Below, piece after piece: positions 1 to 10,082 of a DNA stretch of 64,000 nt. The notes under the pieces are model-generated. The model made no database searches, was not told the DNA's origin, and worked only from the letters and a program-made list of their open reading frames with translations. Positions within the stretch are counted from its first letter, which is position 1. Each line of letters begins with the position of its first letter. A program made the translations under genes and the position numbers. The stretch is from Coniochaeta sp. PMI_546 (Eukaryota > Ascomycota > Sordariomycetes > Coniochaetales > Coniochaetaceae): positions 1,178,001 through 1,242,000 of the forward strand of contig MU271146.1 of assembly GCA_021432605.1 (NCBI GenBank). The letters are read 5' to 3'.

Positions 1-862
1 CTGGTATAATTGGTTCGCATAACCAGGTCATGGAACTCTCGGCCAGCCGGGAAGTGTAGCTCTGCAATCTTTGGTGCCGCCTGGCAGATGACGAAGAGCA
101 GATTTACAGGATTCGTCCTTGGGACGTCGCACTGTTTTATCTTCTCTAGCGTGTTTGGCTCGGGCCGGTCTTCAGCACCGCCTTTCAGAATCGACTTTAG
201 TCGTGGTGCATCTTGAAGTTGCTTGTATTGATGAGGGTCTTGATGTGCTTGGAGAGAGGGTATCGCGTGGTATGTCCTGAGTTGTGCTCGCATTTCAGGG
301 AAGACTGTAGGCAGGGCCGTTGATTAGTATCTTCATCTCCTTGGGATCCAGAGGGATACTCACAGTTGAGGGTGGTATTCATCCGGCCGATATTGACCAA
401 GAGGCACACCATGGCCATGCCCTTTGCAGCCTCGCGGTCACTTAGCAGCTTGTCTCGGAGGACCTTGCTGGTCTTGCTGCTCCTCGACATGGTATCAATG
501 TAGAGGTCAGCAAAGCACTGCTTGCCGATCGTCTCGGGTTCGTAGCTGTTGGTAAACTCCTTGCGTTCATCGTCAAAGACAGCCTTGAGAAAATCAAACT
601 GAATGTCCTTCCTCCACAGAGGCTCTCCGTCCTCCTTCTTCAGATGCTTAACCTTGCCTATGGTACTGCCTCCATTTGGTGCCATGGAGTCCCTTGCGCC
701 ACGGCGTCGGCGAGGGCCTTCTGATGGATCCGGGGTCGCGTCCATCATCTTTGTATCCTCGTCCTCTGTCAAGTTTGTCATGAAAGATGCTTGGGCCTGT
801 ATTGGAGAGCTTGGCTGCTCCATGTCGGACATGGCTCCCGGAGAGCTCGCTGGGGGAGCCAT
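1..862 (-). CDS. ies1: INO80 complex subunit 1 (Ies1), 3' part beyond the window
   Basis: Subunit of the nuclear INO80 chromatin-remodelling complex. Exon 1 is 862-364, the intron 305-363 (donor GTGAGT, branch ACTAATCAAC, acceptor CTACAG), and exon 2 runs from 304 off the left edge. Splicing joins RMNTTLN to FFPEMRAQLRTYHAIPSLQ, restoring the conserved Ies1 core that also includes HLKKEDGEPLWRKDIQFDFL and ADLYIDTMSRSSKTSKVLRDK. Residues 1-65 are low-complexity with a basic RRRRGARD stretch. The visible part ends after APRLKSILKGG and NPVNLLFVICQAAPKIAELHF, so roughly the first 270 residues are present and the C-terminus is missing. The start at 862 is the first ATG in frame. The identification rests on remembered family sequence. 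The gene is divergent from the oxygenase at 1925. Confidence 0.85.
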
Positions 863-1924
863 GATGGCGGGATGACAAGACGGTTTCTTGGTTGGCGCGT
901 CACCTCAAGACGAATCACGATATGGATGATGTGATATCCTGGTGAGAATCACTGGCAAATGCAGGGAATCATCAGGGTATTGCTCAATTGCGTTGCAGGA
1001 AGTGTGGCGGATGGAAAGAGGTGCGAAACCGGAAGACGTTCGGCAGATGTAGACTCTTGGACCTAGTCGATTGCCAGATAGCTTGGCTATCAGCGACTGC
1101 CAGAAGTGATGGATTGCGTGAATGATTGAACGAGTGGACTGGTTTTGATTGTGGAAAGGATGCAATTATTCATCGCGGGTTGACACGGTCTGTGGCATGC
1201 TGACGGCTCGCCGGTGATTTTTGAGAATTTGGGGTGGGAAAGGGCGAAAGGCGGCGGACCTGCCGCAGAAAATAGGCTCAGCTATGCCCCTAACATTGTC
1301 GAGATTCGAGGCAATCACGTCTCTATCGCCGTTGTGCGAATTTCCAACAGCTGCGGCAAACAATTCCAGCCGGGTGAGGTACGTACCTACCTACTTCCGC
1401 TAGCCGGCTACGTGTGGTATCGCAGTACGTACCACGACCGCCACAGCGAGGTACATGTAGACTTACTATGTAAAATCCCAGAACTGGTTCGCGCTAGCAG
1501 GGATCCGAGGTAGGGATACCGGTATGGGGGAATGTGCTTTGCTACGGGGCACTTTCAAGTGTTTTCGTCCGCACACAGTACCTGTGTACCCGTATCTGAT
1601 ACTCCGGGCTCAACAGCAACCTGGAAGTGGCCCGTCAGCCCAAACCTCCGGAAACTACAGTTCGTATATTTGCCGGCCGGGTTCCGCCGCCGACACTAAG
1701 ATAAACATAAGATATATGTGTAAATATCTGACAATTTTCGTGTGAAAGGTAAAGCTGCTGCTTATATCTTAATGGGGTATAAAGCACTGAACCGCAGTCA
1801 TCTTCAGAAACATACGCTCTCCCAATCGTCTTCTCTCTCTTGCTTTTGACGGACTCCAAGTGACACCCATAAAGTGAGGTGCTATTCATATCTCCTCCAC
1901 GTTGTGACATTAAATACCTCCTGC
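863..1924. other. divergent intergenic region ies1 / oxygenase
   Basis: No coding region is supported here. The stretch 1378-1445 carries runs of GTAC/CTAC (GGTACGTACCTACCTAC), the kind of TACC/GGTA-rich sequence that recurs in other intergenic parts of the window. A TATA-like element lies near the oxygenase side at 1778. Confidence 0.5.
1778..1783 (+). promoter_or_regulatory. TATA-like box upstream of the oxygenase
   Basis: TATAAA in the context GGGGTATAAAGCAC lies 147 bp upstream of the first ATG at 1925, followed by a pyrimidine-rich stretch (1818-1852) of the kind found around fungal transcription starts. Position and sequence fit a core promoter; function is inferred. Confidence 0.4.
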
Positions 1925-3226
1925 ATGATCATGGTCGCCGCAGCCGAGATCCCTGTCATCGACATCTCCGACGATGCGAATCAGCTTCAAGTTGCCAAGG
2001 ACCTCGTCGAGGCAGCGGTCGAGCATGGCTTTATCTACATCAAGAACACGGGCAAAGACATACCTGTCGACTCAGTAGAAAATGCCTTCAACATCGTACA
2101 GCTCCCATCGCTATTTGGTCTCGCTGCTATCACACGATGCTGATTTGCGCGAATAGGCCAAGGTCCTCTTCCAGGCGCCGTTGGAAGACAAGCAGCGATG
2201 CGCCATTCAACCAAACAATAGAGGCTGGTCGGGGATGCACATCGAGACTCTAGACCCAAAGAACCAACGAGTAAGTCTCAAGACTCATACCATCCGCTGA
2301 GCCAGTTGCTAACCTACTGCAGGTGGGCGACTATAAAGAGTATGCATCCATTGCCCATGATATCCATTTGAGGATGAGCTCTAGTCATACGTACCTTTAA
2401 CATTGACTCTTGTGACAGAGCATTCAATTTCGGCCAATTCGTCGACGGCAAGCCCGACCAACCCATTCCCTCCAACATAGTACCATACGAGGCACAGATC
2501 AACGCATTTCAGGACCATTGCTATGAGATGTGCCTAAAGATCAACACCCTGCTGGGAATCGGTCTCAATGTATGTCTCAAAATTTCTCTCCTCTCACGTA
2601 ACCTCCACCGTACTCATCGCGTCCAGGTCCAACCCCCTGACTTTTTCACGACTCGCCACCTGCGAGAAAACGGCGCCTCTGGCACCACCCTTCGTCTCCT
2701 CTACTACCCGCCCCTGACCGCCACAGATGCCTCGGTGGAAGACGTCCGCGCCGGCGCCCACTCAGACTACGGCTCCATCACCATGCTGTTCCGCCTCAGA
2801 GGCCAGGCCGGCCTCGAGGTCCAGACGCGAGACAACACCTGGGCTCCCGTGCCTGTTTCGCCGCCAGGAACGGAGAACGACCCTGCACCGCCCGTCCTCG
2901 TCAACATCGGCGATCTGCTCTCCTATTGGACCAACGGTCTGCTGCGAAGCACCGTTCACCGGGTGGTATTCCCGGGACCTGGCAAGGGGGTCGTCGATGG
3001 CGAGACGGCGTCCGAGCCGCGGTACTCCATAGCCTTCTTCTGCCACCCGGTCGGCACGACGCAGTTGACCCCTGTGCCGAGCGAGCGAGTCAAGAACTAC
3101 GTTCCGCCAAGCGACGCTGGCAAGGCGGCGAACCCGTATTCCGAGAGGAAGGTCTTGACGGCCGATGAGCACTTGCAGATGAGGTTGAGGGCGAGCTACT
3201 TGCAGCTTTACAATGATAAGGAATAA
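1925..3226 (+). CDS. 2-oxoglutarate/Fe(II)-dependent oxygenase, isopenicillin N synthase-like
   Basis: Non-haem iron dioxygenase, probably cytosolic; substrate unknown. Exons are 1925-2095, 2157-2270, 2323-2339, 2419-2569 and 2627-3226, giving 350 residues. Exon 3 is only 17 nt (VGDYKE) and leads into AFNFGQFVDGKP. The N-terminal DIOX_N region opens with EIPVIDISD. The iron ligands of the double-stranded beta-helix are visible as HSD (His196, Asp198) and distal His262 in STVHRVVFPGPG; the 2-oxoglutarate-binding RxS is RYS at 283-285. Four introns of 52-79 bp all have GT-AG ends, and frame is restored at each junction. The first ATG is 1925, with a second at 1931. It converges with the ligase gene (171 bp between stops). 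Such enzymes occur in secondary metabolism and hormone-like modification, but no biosynthetic cluster surrounds this one. Confidence 0.85.
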
Positions 3227-3396
3227 TGCACCCGCCGAGGCACGAGCTGTATTTAGAGGAGATAAGGTCTCCCAGATGATAATCACGACTATTATCGCGA
3301 AAATGATATGCTGCCGTCCCACAACGCCATTCGCAATGCAATATGAAAGAAAAAGCAGTTAACCCCCCCATCTCCAATGCTCCCCCCCAAGTGATG

Positions 3397-6300
3397 CTAT
3401 GCCAAACCCACCCAATGCTTATTCCAGATGCTTCGCTTACTCCTCGAATCAAAGCGTTCTTCCAGCTTACCCGCCACGCAATGATGCCTCTCCTCCTCCC
3501 TGGTCAGCTCTTCCATGACCCTCCAGTCAAAGACGGGTATCCACTCGCGCTTCCCATTGCGCCGCCGGAGCTGCGCAGCCTGTACATCCTGAAAAAGTGA
3601 ATCCACCGCGCCCTTTCTGCGCGACTCGACCAGGGCAAATCTCTTCCACCGCGGCGCCCCGCCTTGAGTATGTGGTTGCGTGAGTGATGTGACTTTGCCA
3701 AGGCCTGATGAATGCTGATCCAAGCTCTTCCAATGGCTCAGATCTGTGACGAAATCGGTGATGCCGTGCACTGAAAATAGGTCCTCGGTGAGCCACGGCA
3801 TCGACGCGATGCAAGGGGCTAGAAGGAAAGACATGTTGCGCAGGGGACATGCGTCGCCGCTGTAAATGCACGCCCTACTACCTTGGGTTCCTCCCGCCTC
3901 CCCCGGAGGTGCAGGTGCAGAACCCATGTTGAACGATTGGAATGGCGGATTGTCCAGAGTAATCGGACAAGGACAAGATTCAGGAGCATTGCGTAGGGAT
4001 GCCGAGGTCGTGGTCGGCGACAGGCTTGACAAGGATATCGTGAACGGGCGATTGTCTAATGACGGCATATAGAAGGAATGAACGCCGGCTAGCCGGCGGC
4101 TTGGTGCGGTGCCGGCATTGTCTCTGGACTGCGAACTGTGGGTGATATCTCCCAGTGCCTCGCGAGGGGTTACTTGAGAGCTTGAAGCCGACCTGACTGG
4201 ACTGGAGGAGTTCATGCTGCCGGTGGGAGTGACTCTCCTTGCTTTTGACCGACGAGGTGTCCCCGGCAATCTCTCCGGTGGCCTCTTCCTCATCAACACA
4301 CCGTCATGCACACTCTCCGAGGCTTTTGCGGCCGGAGGCATCAAGGCAGAGGATGTTGGAGGTGTCAAGGGTCCGCCAGCCGAATTCGGCCTAGCTGTTT
4401 GAGTCCTTCTCATGGCAGCGAGGGGACTCTCTGGAACAGGAGGTACCTCGTCGTACCCCGGCTGACTGGGTCGCGAGGACTCAGCCGATGACGGAGTCCT
4501 CACAGTCGAAATGGCTGAGATAGTGGTTGTTTGGCTTGTCCCATGCAGTTGCATACCTCCAGGGTCAGCATGCTCCAGCGCTGCTATCCAACTCAGAAGC
4601 TCCTGGCTGTCAGTCTGCGGTGGCATCTCCTTTTCCAACTTGGCCATGTCCTGTAACTCCTGGAAGGAAATGACGTCAAGATAACTCCTGTCGAAATGAA
4701 TTTTGTTGACCATGGGAAATCGTGGAGCCAAGAAATCTGTGTTTCCCCCGCGGTGGAAGTTGAAGCACCGGATATCGAACACGGGAGGATTGGTAAAAAC
4801 AGCAGACGGGCGTTTCCCATTATCGATGCCAGGGGCGATCTTAAGAATGATCGATTCGTTCTGATCCTCTGTTGTGAAGCTTGGACTTGCGTGCGTGATG
4901 AATGCCTTCATCTGGGTAGCGTTCAACTCCACGACATTGGTGACGACGAATCGAGGCTTTCTATGCCATCGTTCGACTTCGTCCTTGTTCTCCAAGCACC
5001 CAATATAGAAGTGCGTCCATTTAAGATTTGAGAGGCCAAGAGCCTTCGCTTTGCTAGCGTCGTACCTGGCACCTACGACCGCAAAGTCCCCCACGTCCCC
5101 AAAGCCTCCAATGTACTCCTTTTTCAGCTTGATACAGCATGAGCCATATGGCCGCTTCTTAGTACTAAAGTCGAAATAAGGATCGTCGGCCTTCAACACG
5201 AGGCCTTCTCGACGTTCCGTAATGCATTGTGCAAATATGCGACGTAGATCTGATGCTGCCGTAGGCCTGTCGCAGTCGATAATGTGCCGTCTTACGAGCT
5301 GCGAGTGGCCTTGCACGCAAGTTATCAGCTCCTCCAATCGTTTGAATCTCTGAGACTGACGGATGCCTAGCAGCGAGTCGTCGTCGATCATCAGAGCATC
5401 AAAGTATATGATCATAAGGTGCTCGTGCGGATGCGCTTGTGAGTCCTGTTCTATTCCGAGGAATACGCCTGATCTGGATACGTGCTTCCGAATCTTGTCA
5501 AACTCAAGTATCTTCTGCTGATTATCGTCGTATACCAAAAGCTCGCCCTCGAGGATGCATCCTTTCTTTAAAGGGCAGGATCTATCGCCAATTCTGAGGG
5601 ATCTCCGGATGGCTTCGTGTAGCGCCGCTCGGTCTTTCGTGCTGTCTTTGCCGCTTTTCGAAAATATCTGTATGCAATTGCGGCCCTTGGTGAGGTCGAT
5701 ATGGATCTGGCAGTATTCTCCATCCAACTTCTCCTCGCAACTGATTCGTCCTCGACACATATCGAGACAATGCTTGATGCTGCGCCCCTTCAGCCATGTC
5801 AGCCGGGAGACCTTGACCCCTAATTTCGGCTTCAAGTGGAGTGCCAGGTCATCTCTACTCAGGTCTGCCCCTGTAACACCGCGCCGACGAACATGGTCTT
5901 GTAAGAACCGGCCAGCGACTGCAAAGTCATCCTGTACTTTAAGAATGGTAGGCAATAGCGGATGTAGGGCACGATAGATCGTTGTCGGTTCAAGCACCAC
6001 CGGCTCGTAGTTCTTTAGTATGAGACGCGTGAGCCATTTAGCATCTCGCGCCGAAACACGGCGATACAAGGCCCCCAGCTCGAGCAAACGATCGATGGAT
6101 TCGCCAGATGATCTGGAAGCCCTAACAGAGGGAGAGCTGAAGTGACAACCGGATGCAATTCTGTGCAGGGCACGGTCGATCTCCTCCACGGTGACATCGT
6201 CACTGCAAGCATTGGGCTAGGGCTATGAGTCAGGACAAAGCGAGCCTGGAGAAACAGACCAGAGCCGCAAACTTACCGTAGTCGTGAGGATTCGCTCGAC

Positions 6301-6621
6301 GCAATCACCTAGATCCATACCCGATCCAGGCTCCTGCCATCTTTCGAGTTCCTTCCTTCTCGAGAGACCAAGACCCAGGCAACGTCCAACAACTCGCGAA
6401 TGGCTTCTGGATTGTATGGAATAAATGCGGTCACTCCTTTTCTCCGGCAGAAGCGTTGAGAGAAGAGGGGATGCGTTGAAGTCGGCTCGGACCAGCAGGC
6501 CACGGTGCGACGAAAACCATTGGTCAATTATGTTGGAGTTGATCACCTGGCCGGCTCGCGTCCGCTGGTTGTCATCTAATCGTTGGAGCAGATCGCAGAC
6601 GTAAGCGAATCGAAATGGCAT
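3397..6621 (-). CDS. ATP-dependent DNA ligase, ligase IV-like
   Basis: Nuclear ATP-dependent DNA ligase of about 1054 residues. Exon 1 is 6621-6277 and exon 2 is 6216-3397; the 60-bp intron 6217-6276 (GTAAGT...CTGAC...CCCTAG) joins RILTTT to PNACSDDV in phase 0. The nearer-looking TTGCAG acceptor would break the frame. The N-terminus (PFRFAYVCDLLQRLDDN) fits the ligase N-terminal domain. The adenylation motif is EEKLDGEY, with the nucleophile Lys at about residue 278, followed by ILEGELLVYD, EGLVLKADDPYFD and SCCIKLKKEYIGG (motifs IIIa-V). The last ~350 residues are Ser/Pro-rich and disordered-looking, then end in a conserved-looking tail (LLAPCIASMPWLTEDL). I see no clear BRCT pair, so this looks like a LIG4-like paralogue rather than canonical Lig4. 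It is divergent from mhf1. Confidence 0.85.
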
Positions 6622-7107
6622 GCTGCAAGCATGAAGTCGTCCCTATTCAAGCATGAGGGGTGGGATAGCTGACAATGAAAGAGAAGATGAGAGGGATATG
6701 TGTTGTCACGGTTTATATAAAGCCTTTCATTTGCAGGCAGCAGGTTGGGTTTGATATCTCTTAATTGCAGCGGGAAGTGAAATACCTTCCGCCCATGCAT
6801 CTCAACTATCAGAACTAGTTAATATCCACGGAGACTGAGTCAAGTCTCGTTGCTTGGTGGAGGCAGCAACTGGAGGAGTAAATGTTGCCTACCGCGTTCC
6901 ACGAAGTGGGACAAAACGCGCTGTCACGAGAGCAATTAGGTAGGTTCCAACTTGAATATAGGCGGGTCAGCCCCTCATTGTCCCCTGCCAAAGTACCTAA
7001 GGTACACAATCTATATTAGCGCACGGACCGACTGCCCTCTTAACGCGCCGAGCGCGTCTCGACGCCATTAATCGGATCCTTTCAAGAAAAGGGAATCTCA
7101 CGGCACG
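6622..7107. promoter_or_regulatory. bidirectional promoter, DNA ligase / mhf1
   Basis: A 486-bp spacer separates the start codons of two divergent genome-maintenance genes. It contains ACGCG elements at 6916-6920 and an inverted pair at 7043-7057, plus the near-palindrome GTACCTAAGGTAC at 6993-7005. No open reading frame of interest is seen. Confidence 0.55.
7043..7057. promoter_or_regulatory. inverted ACGCGC repeat, MBF/MCB-like
   Basis: ACGCGC and GCGCGT are separated by CGA, a perfect 6-bp inverted repeat 51 bp upstream of the mhf1 start. ACGCG is the core of MCB sites bound by MBF/DSC1 in yeasts, where they drive G1/S transcription of replication and repair genes. Binding here is inferred. 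Confidence 0.4.
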
Positions 7108-7560
7108 ATGGCTGATGATGCAGAGGAAGACGTTCGTGAGGTAAGGTGATCAAATGAGACGGTCAAGATCTGAGCTTTCGCTTACTGGCTTCAAACAGCG
7201 ATTGAAGGCGGCCCTGTGGTTCGCCATCGGCAAGATGGTTGATGAGGAGTCCATCAAGAGAAACAGGAATGCCACACCGCAGTTCATAGGATCACTGACT
7301 GAACTGGTCATGGCACAAATCGGTAAGTCCATGCTATCAAGGTGACATGGCCGTGACCCGTACTTATTCGAGTCTCTCTGCGTCTACTAGAGGCCGTAGC
7401 GACAGATCTGGAGAGCTTTAGCCGCCATGCTGGGCGGACGACGATCAACACAGATGACGTCTTACTATTGGCGAGGAGGAATGAGGACCTCCATGGAATC
7501 ATCAAGGACTTTGTCGACCAACAGAAAGCTGCCAAGGCCAAACCCAACCCGAGGCGGTAG
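7108..7560 (+). CDS. mhf1: CENP-S / MHF1 histone-fold protein
   Basis: Histone-fold partner of CENP-X (MHF2), acting with the FANCM/Mph1 helicase in fork repair and at the inner kinetochore. Exons are 7108-7140, 7199-7322 and 7391-7560 (introns 58 and 68 bp), encoding 108 residues, the usual size. The first exon gives only MADDAEEDVRE. Splicing joins it to RLKAALWFAIGKMVDEE, then ...LTELVMAQI to EAVATDLESFSRHAGR, rebuilding the helices of the histone fold; TTINTDDVLLLARRN is the diagnostic CENP-S segment. The tail is basic (AKAKPNPRR). It is head to head with the DNA ligase gene and convergent with the gene ending at 7762. Confidence 0.92.
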
Positions 7561-7761
7561 TTTTGACGGATGTGTGTGTGTGACGAGTTCATGATCATAC
7601 AGTTTGCTCGGCATCTTTACGGCGTTAGGAATGAATTTAATCGTATTCGCATCTCGCTGAAAGAACCCCAGAGGCTGTGTAGGTCGCCCGGTCGGTCCTC
7701 CTTAAGGGTATAATATGTCGCTGCGAGATCAGAGAACTCCTTTGGTCATCATTGACCGTCT

Positions 7762-9651
7762 TTAATCTACTTCACTCGCTGGTCCATCCACATAACTCCA
7801 CTCCTCCTCCGTGAGCCGAAAGTACGAGGCGACCGAGTACATCCCCGCCCAGACATCAAACTGAATGAAGAAATGGACCAGCTCAACCCCCACAAAGTTC
7901 GCAATCATATGCTTTGACATGCCCCAGAACCACACGGGATATACGTCCCCGACACTCATTCCCCGGGCCCCAAGGAAAGACCTCACAAACCAGCGCCACA
8001 CGACAGCGTCAAACGGCGCAAAAATGATCCTCGATGGCACCCAAGCGAACATATCCGCTGCCAGTCCGGACGGTAGCCGCGTCAGTGTCGTGCTCCTGTA
8101 ATTCGGATGCCGTGCCAGGCGACTCTGCGCGGCGCCGTCGGATCGGCTCCCTTCGCCTACATTAGGTCTCAGCTCGGCCGACCACTGGCCTGGCGGCGGA
8201 TCTGTTGCGTCCGTGGCCTCGACATCAAAGCTGATGAGGGTGGTGGAGACCATGTCGCCGCTGTTGTCTTCGTCGTCGCTGGCGTAATATGCGTCGGCGC
8301 CGATCTCGCCGCCGGTGCCTCGTGTCGAGAAACTGCTTGGTCTCCTGCGAGTGCCAGGGGAGGTCGAATCAGCAGGGACCGGTGAGTCATCCTCGAGTGG
8401 CGCAGGCTCTTGTTGATCTGGTGGGTCGTCCCGTGGGCGCATTTGGGACGTTGTGGGAAAGCCCCCGGCATTGAGTTCCGGTTGGCTCTCGGGAGTAGGC
8501 TCGGTTGAAGGGGCGGCTGTCTGTGGCGGTGTTGTGGATTGCACTGCTTCGGAACCTGGAAAAGCGGCTCTGGCATCTCGTAGGGCCGCCCTAGCATCCC
8601 GTATCGCTGCTCTGTAGGAGCGGTGGTTCGTGTATGGCATAGGCGTCGGGAGGCGGGAACGAATGTACTGCCAAAATTCTGCACGGATGTCGGCAGACAG
8701 TCGGTTGCACGCATAGACAGCTAGTAAAGGTGCGGTGTTCAGGGCTAGGTTGCCTACCCATCTTAAGATCTCACCTCCTGTGATTGATGCGGGTGGCGGG
8801 GGAGCTGCGATAGGGGAGCTTGACGAGCATGGGATGAAGAATTTGAGGTCGGGTAGGAATGATCGCGCTGGAAGTATGTCCAGCTGTTGTAGAACTGCAA
8901 AGACGTTAAGGTGCAGTCTGATCCAGCTCTTAAGTACTTGATACCTGTACGTTTGTTAACGGCATGAACAAGGTGTTGCGCAGAGCGTTACCTACAGTGG
9001 TCGATAATATGGGTGGTCAAGGATGAAAGGGAATATTGGTGGTGTGAGTTTGTTGTAGATAATTGTGGCGAACGCTGGATAGCCGGCAAACACGATGGCG
9101 CTCAGTGACCGCTGACTCCGTTCATAACTCCAAAGCTCAAGAAGAGGAACATGTGAGTAGCTTTGGTATAGCTGATGTAGATTGATTCTGTCAGTGAAGT
9201 GACAGGATATCGGGAACTACCAGAAGTACGAACCAATATGCGCTGTCGCATACCGTTGACGCCCCAAGCACCGCTAGCGTGGACGAAGCGGCCGATGCTG
9301 AGTAGACGTAGGCCTATCGCGTTCTCCCACGCCTCATGCCTTGCTGTTAATGCTTGGGGTTCTGACAGCATATTCTCTGGCTCTGCGACGCCGATGACCT
9401 GCATGACTTCATTATGAGAGCGGATGATGTCCTTATTGAGTTGCCGCGTCACGGGATTGACAGGGCGGCCGCGATCATCGTACTGTTGGGGCGGCTCCCG
9501 TGGATCTGGCTCTCCTTCACCTTGGACGACATCGTCATAAGGTGAGCGCCCCTACTCGGTACATCAGATCCGGTCCGAGCCAATGCTTGAGGCAAGGAGG
9601 TAGGTTGGTGCTTACCAGCCCTTGGGATGTTAGGGGTCCAAGTCGCCCCAT
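7762..9651 (-). CDS. conserved fungal protein of unknown function, probably membrane-associated
   Basis: I do not know its function. Exons are 9651-9616, 9551-9234, 9171-8996 and 8944-7762, giving 570 residues. The core (QYDDRGRPVNPVTRQLNKDI, HNEVMQVIGVAEPENM, WGVNGMRQRI, then LYQSYSHVPLLELWSYERS and QRSLSAIVFAGYPAF) resembles a family I recall across Pezizomycotina. The segment after RQRI is in frame only if the intron 9172-9233 starts at the unusual donor GTTCGT and ends at CATCAG, past a CTGAC branch site. Hydrophobic stretches (WVGNLALNTAPLLAVYACN, FVGVELVHFFIQFDVWAG) suggest membrane contact. The middle (about 300-430) is Pro/Ser/Thr-rich and acidic. The first exon (12 residues) is the least certain part. 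It is divergent from utp13. Confidence 0.7.
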
Positions 9652-10082
9652 AGTGTCATTGTTTTACCCTCAGACCAGACAATCAAATGCAAGACCTCGT
9701 ATTTCTCGCGACTGATATGGTCAGTAGTCTGAGGTATTGCGTACTTCAACTTTCATATGCTCGGGATTGATGCCTTTGATGGAGAGATTAGAGGTGTCCA
9801 ACTGTCTGCGACTCGACTTTGTACGATGCACCTCAGTAAGGTAGTCACTCCGGTAGTTGAGCTGAATTGAGTGGATCACAGCCTGAGTCTTGGCAACTAC
9901 TTGTGCATACGTACCTTAGTAAACTAGACCCAGGATGGATGCGCTAAGATAACTCTATTTCTTATCGCGCAACCAGCAACGCAAAAAGTTTTTGGTTCAA
10001 GTGCCCAGCCAGCATTTTGATGGAGGGGCTTCAGCCTTAGAAGGAGTTGACCAGACACTTCCAGCGTCGATATCAGAGCACC
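9652..10082. other. divergent intergenic region upstream of utp13
   Basis: No gene is seen. An A/T element AAAAAGTTTTT near 9982 resembles the RRPE element of yeast ribosome-biogenesis promoters, which would suit utp13. That reading is weak. Confidence 0.3.
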
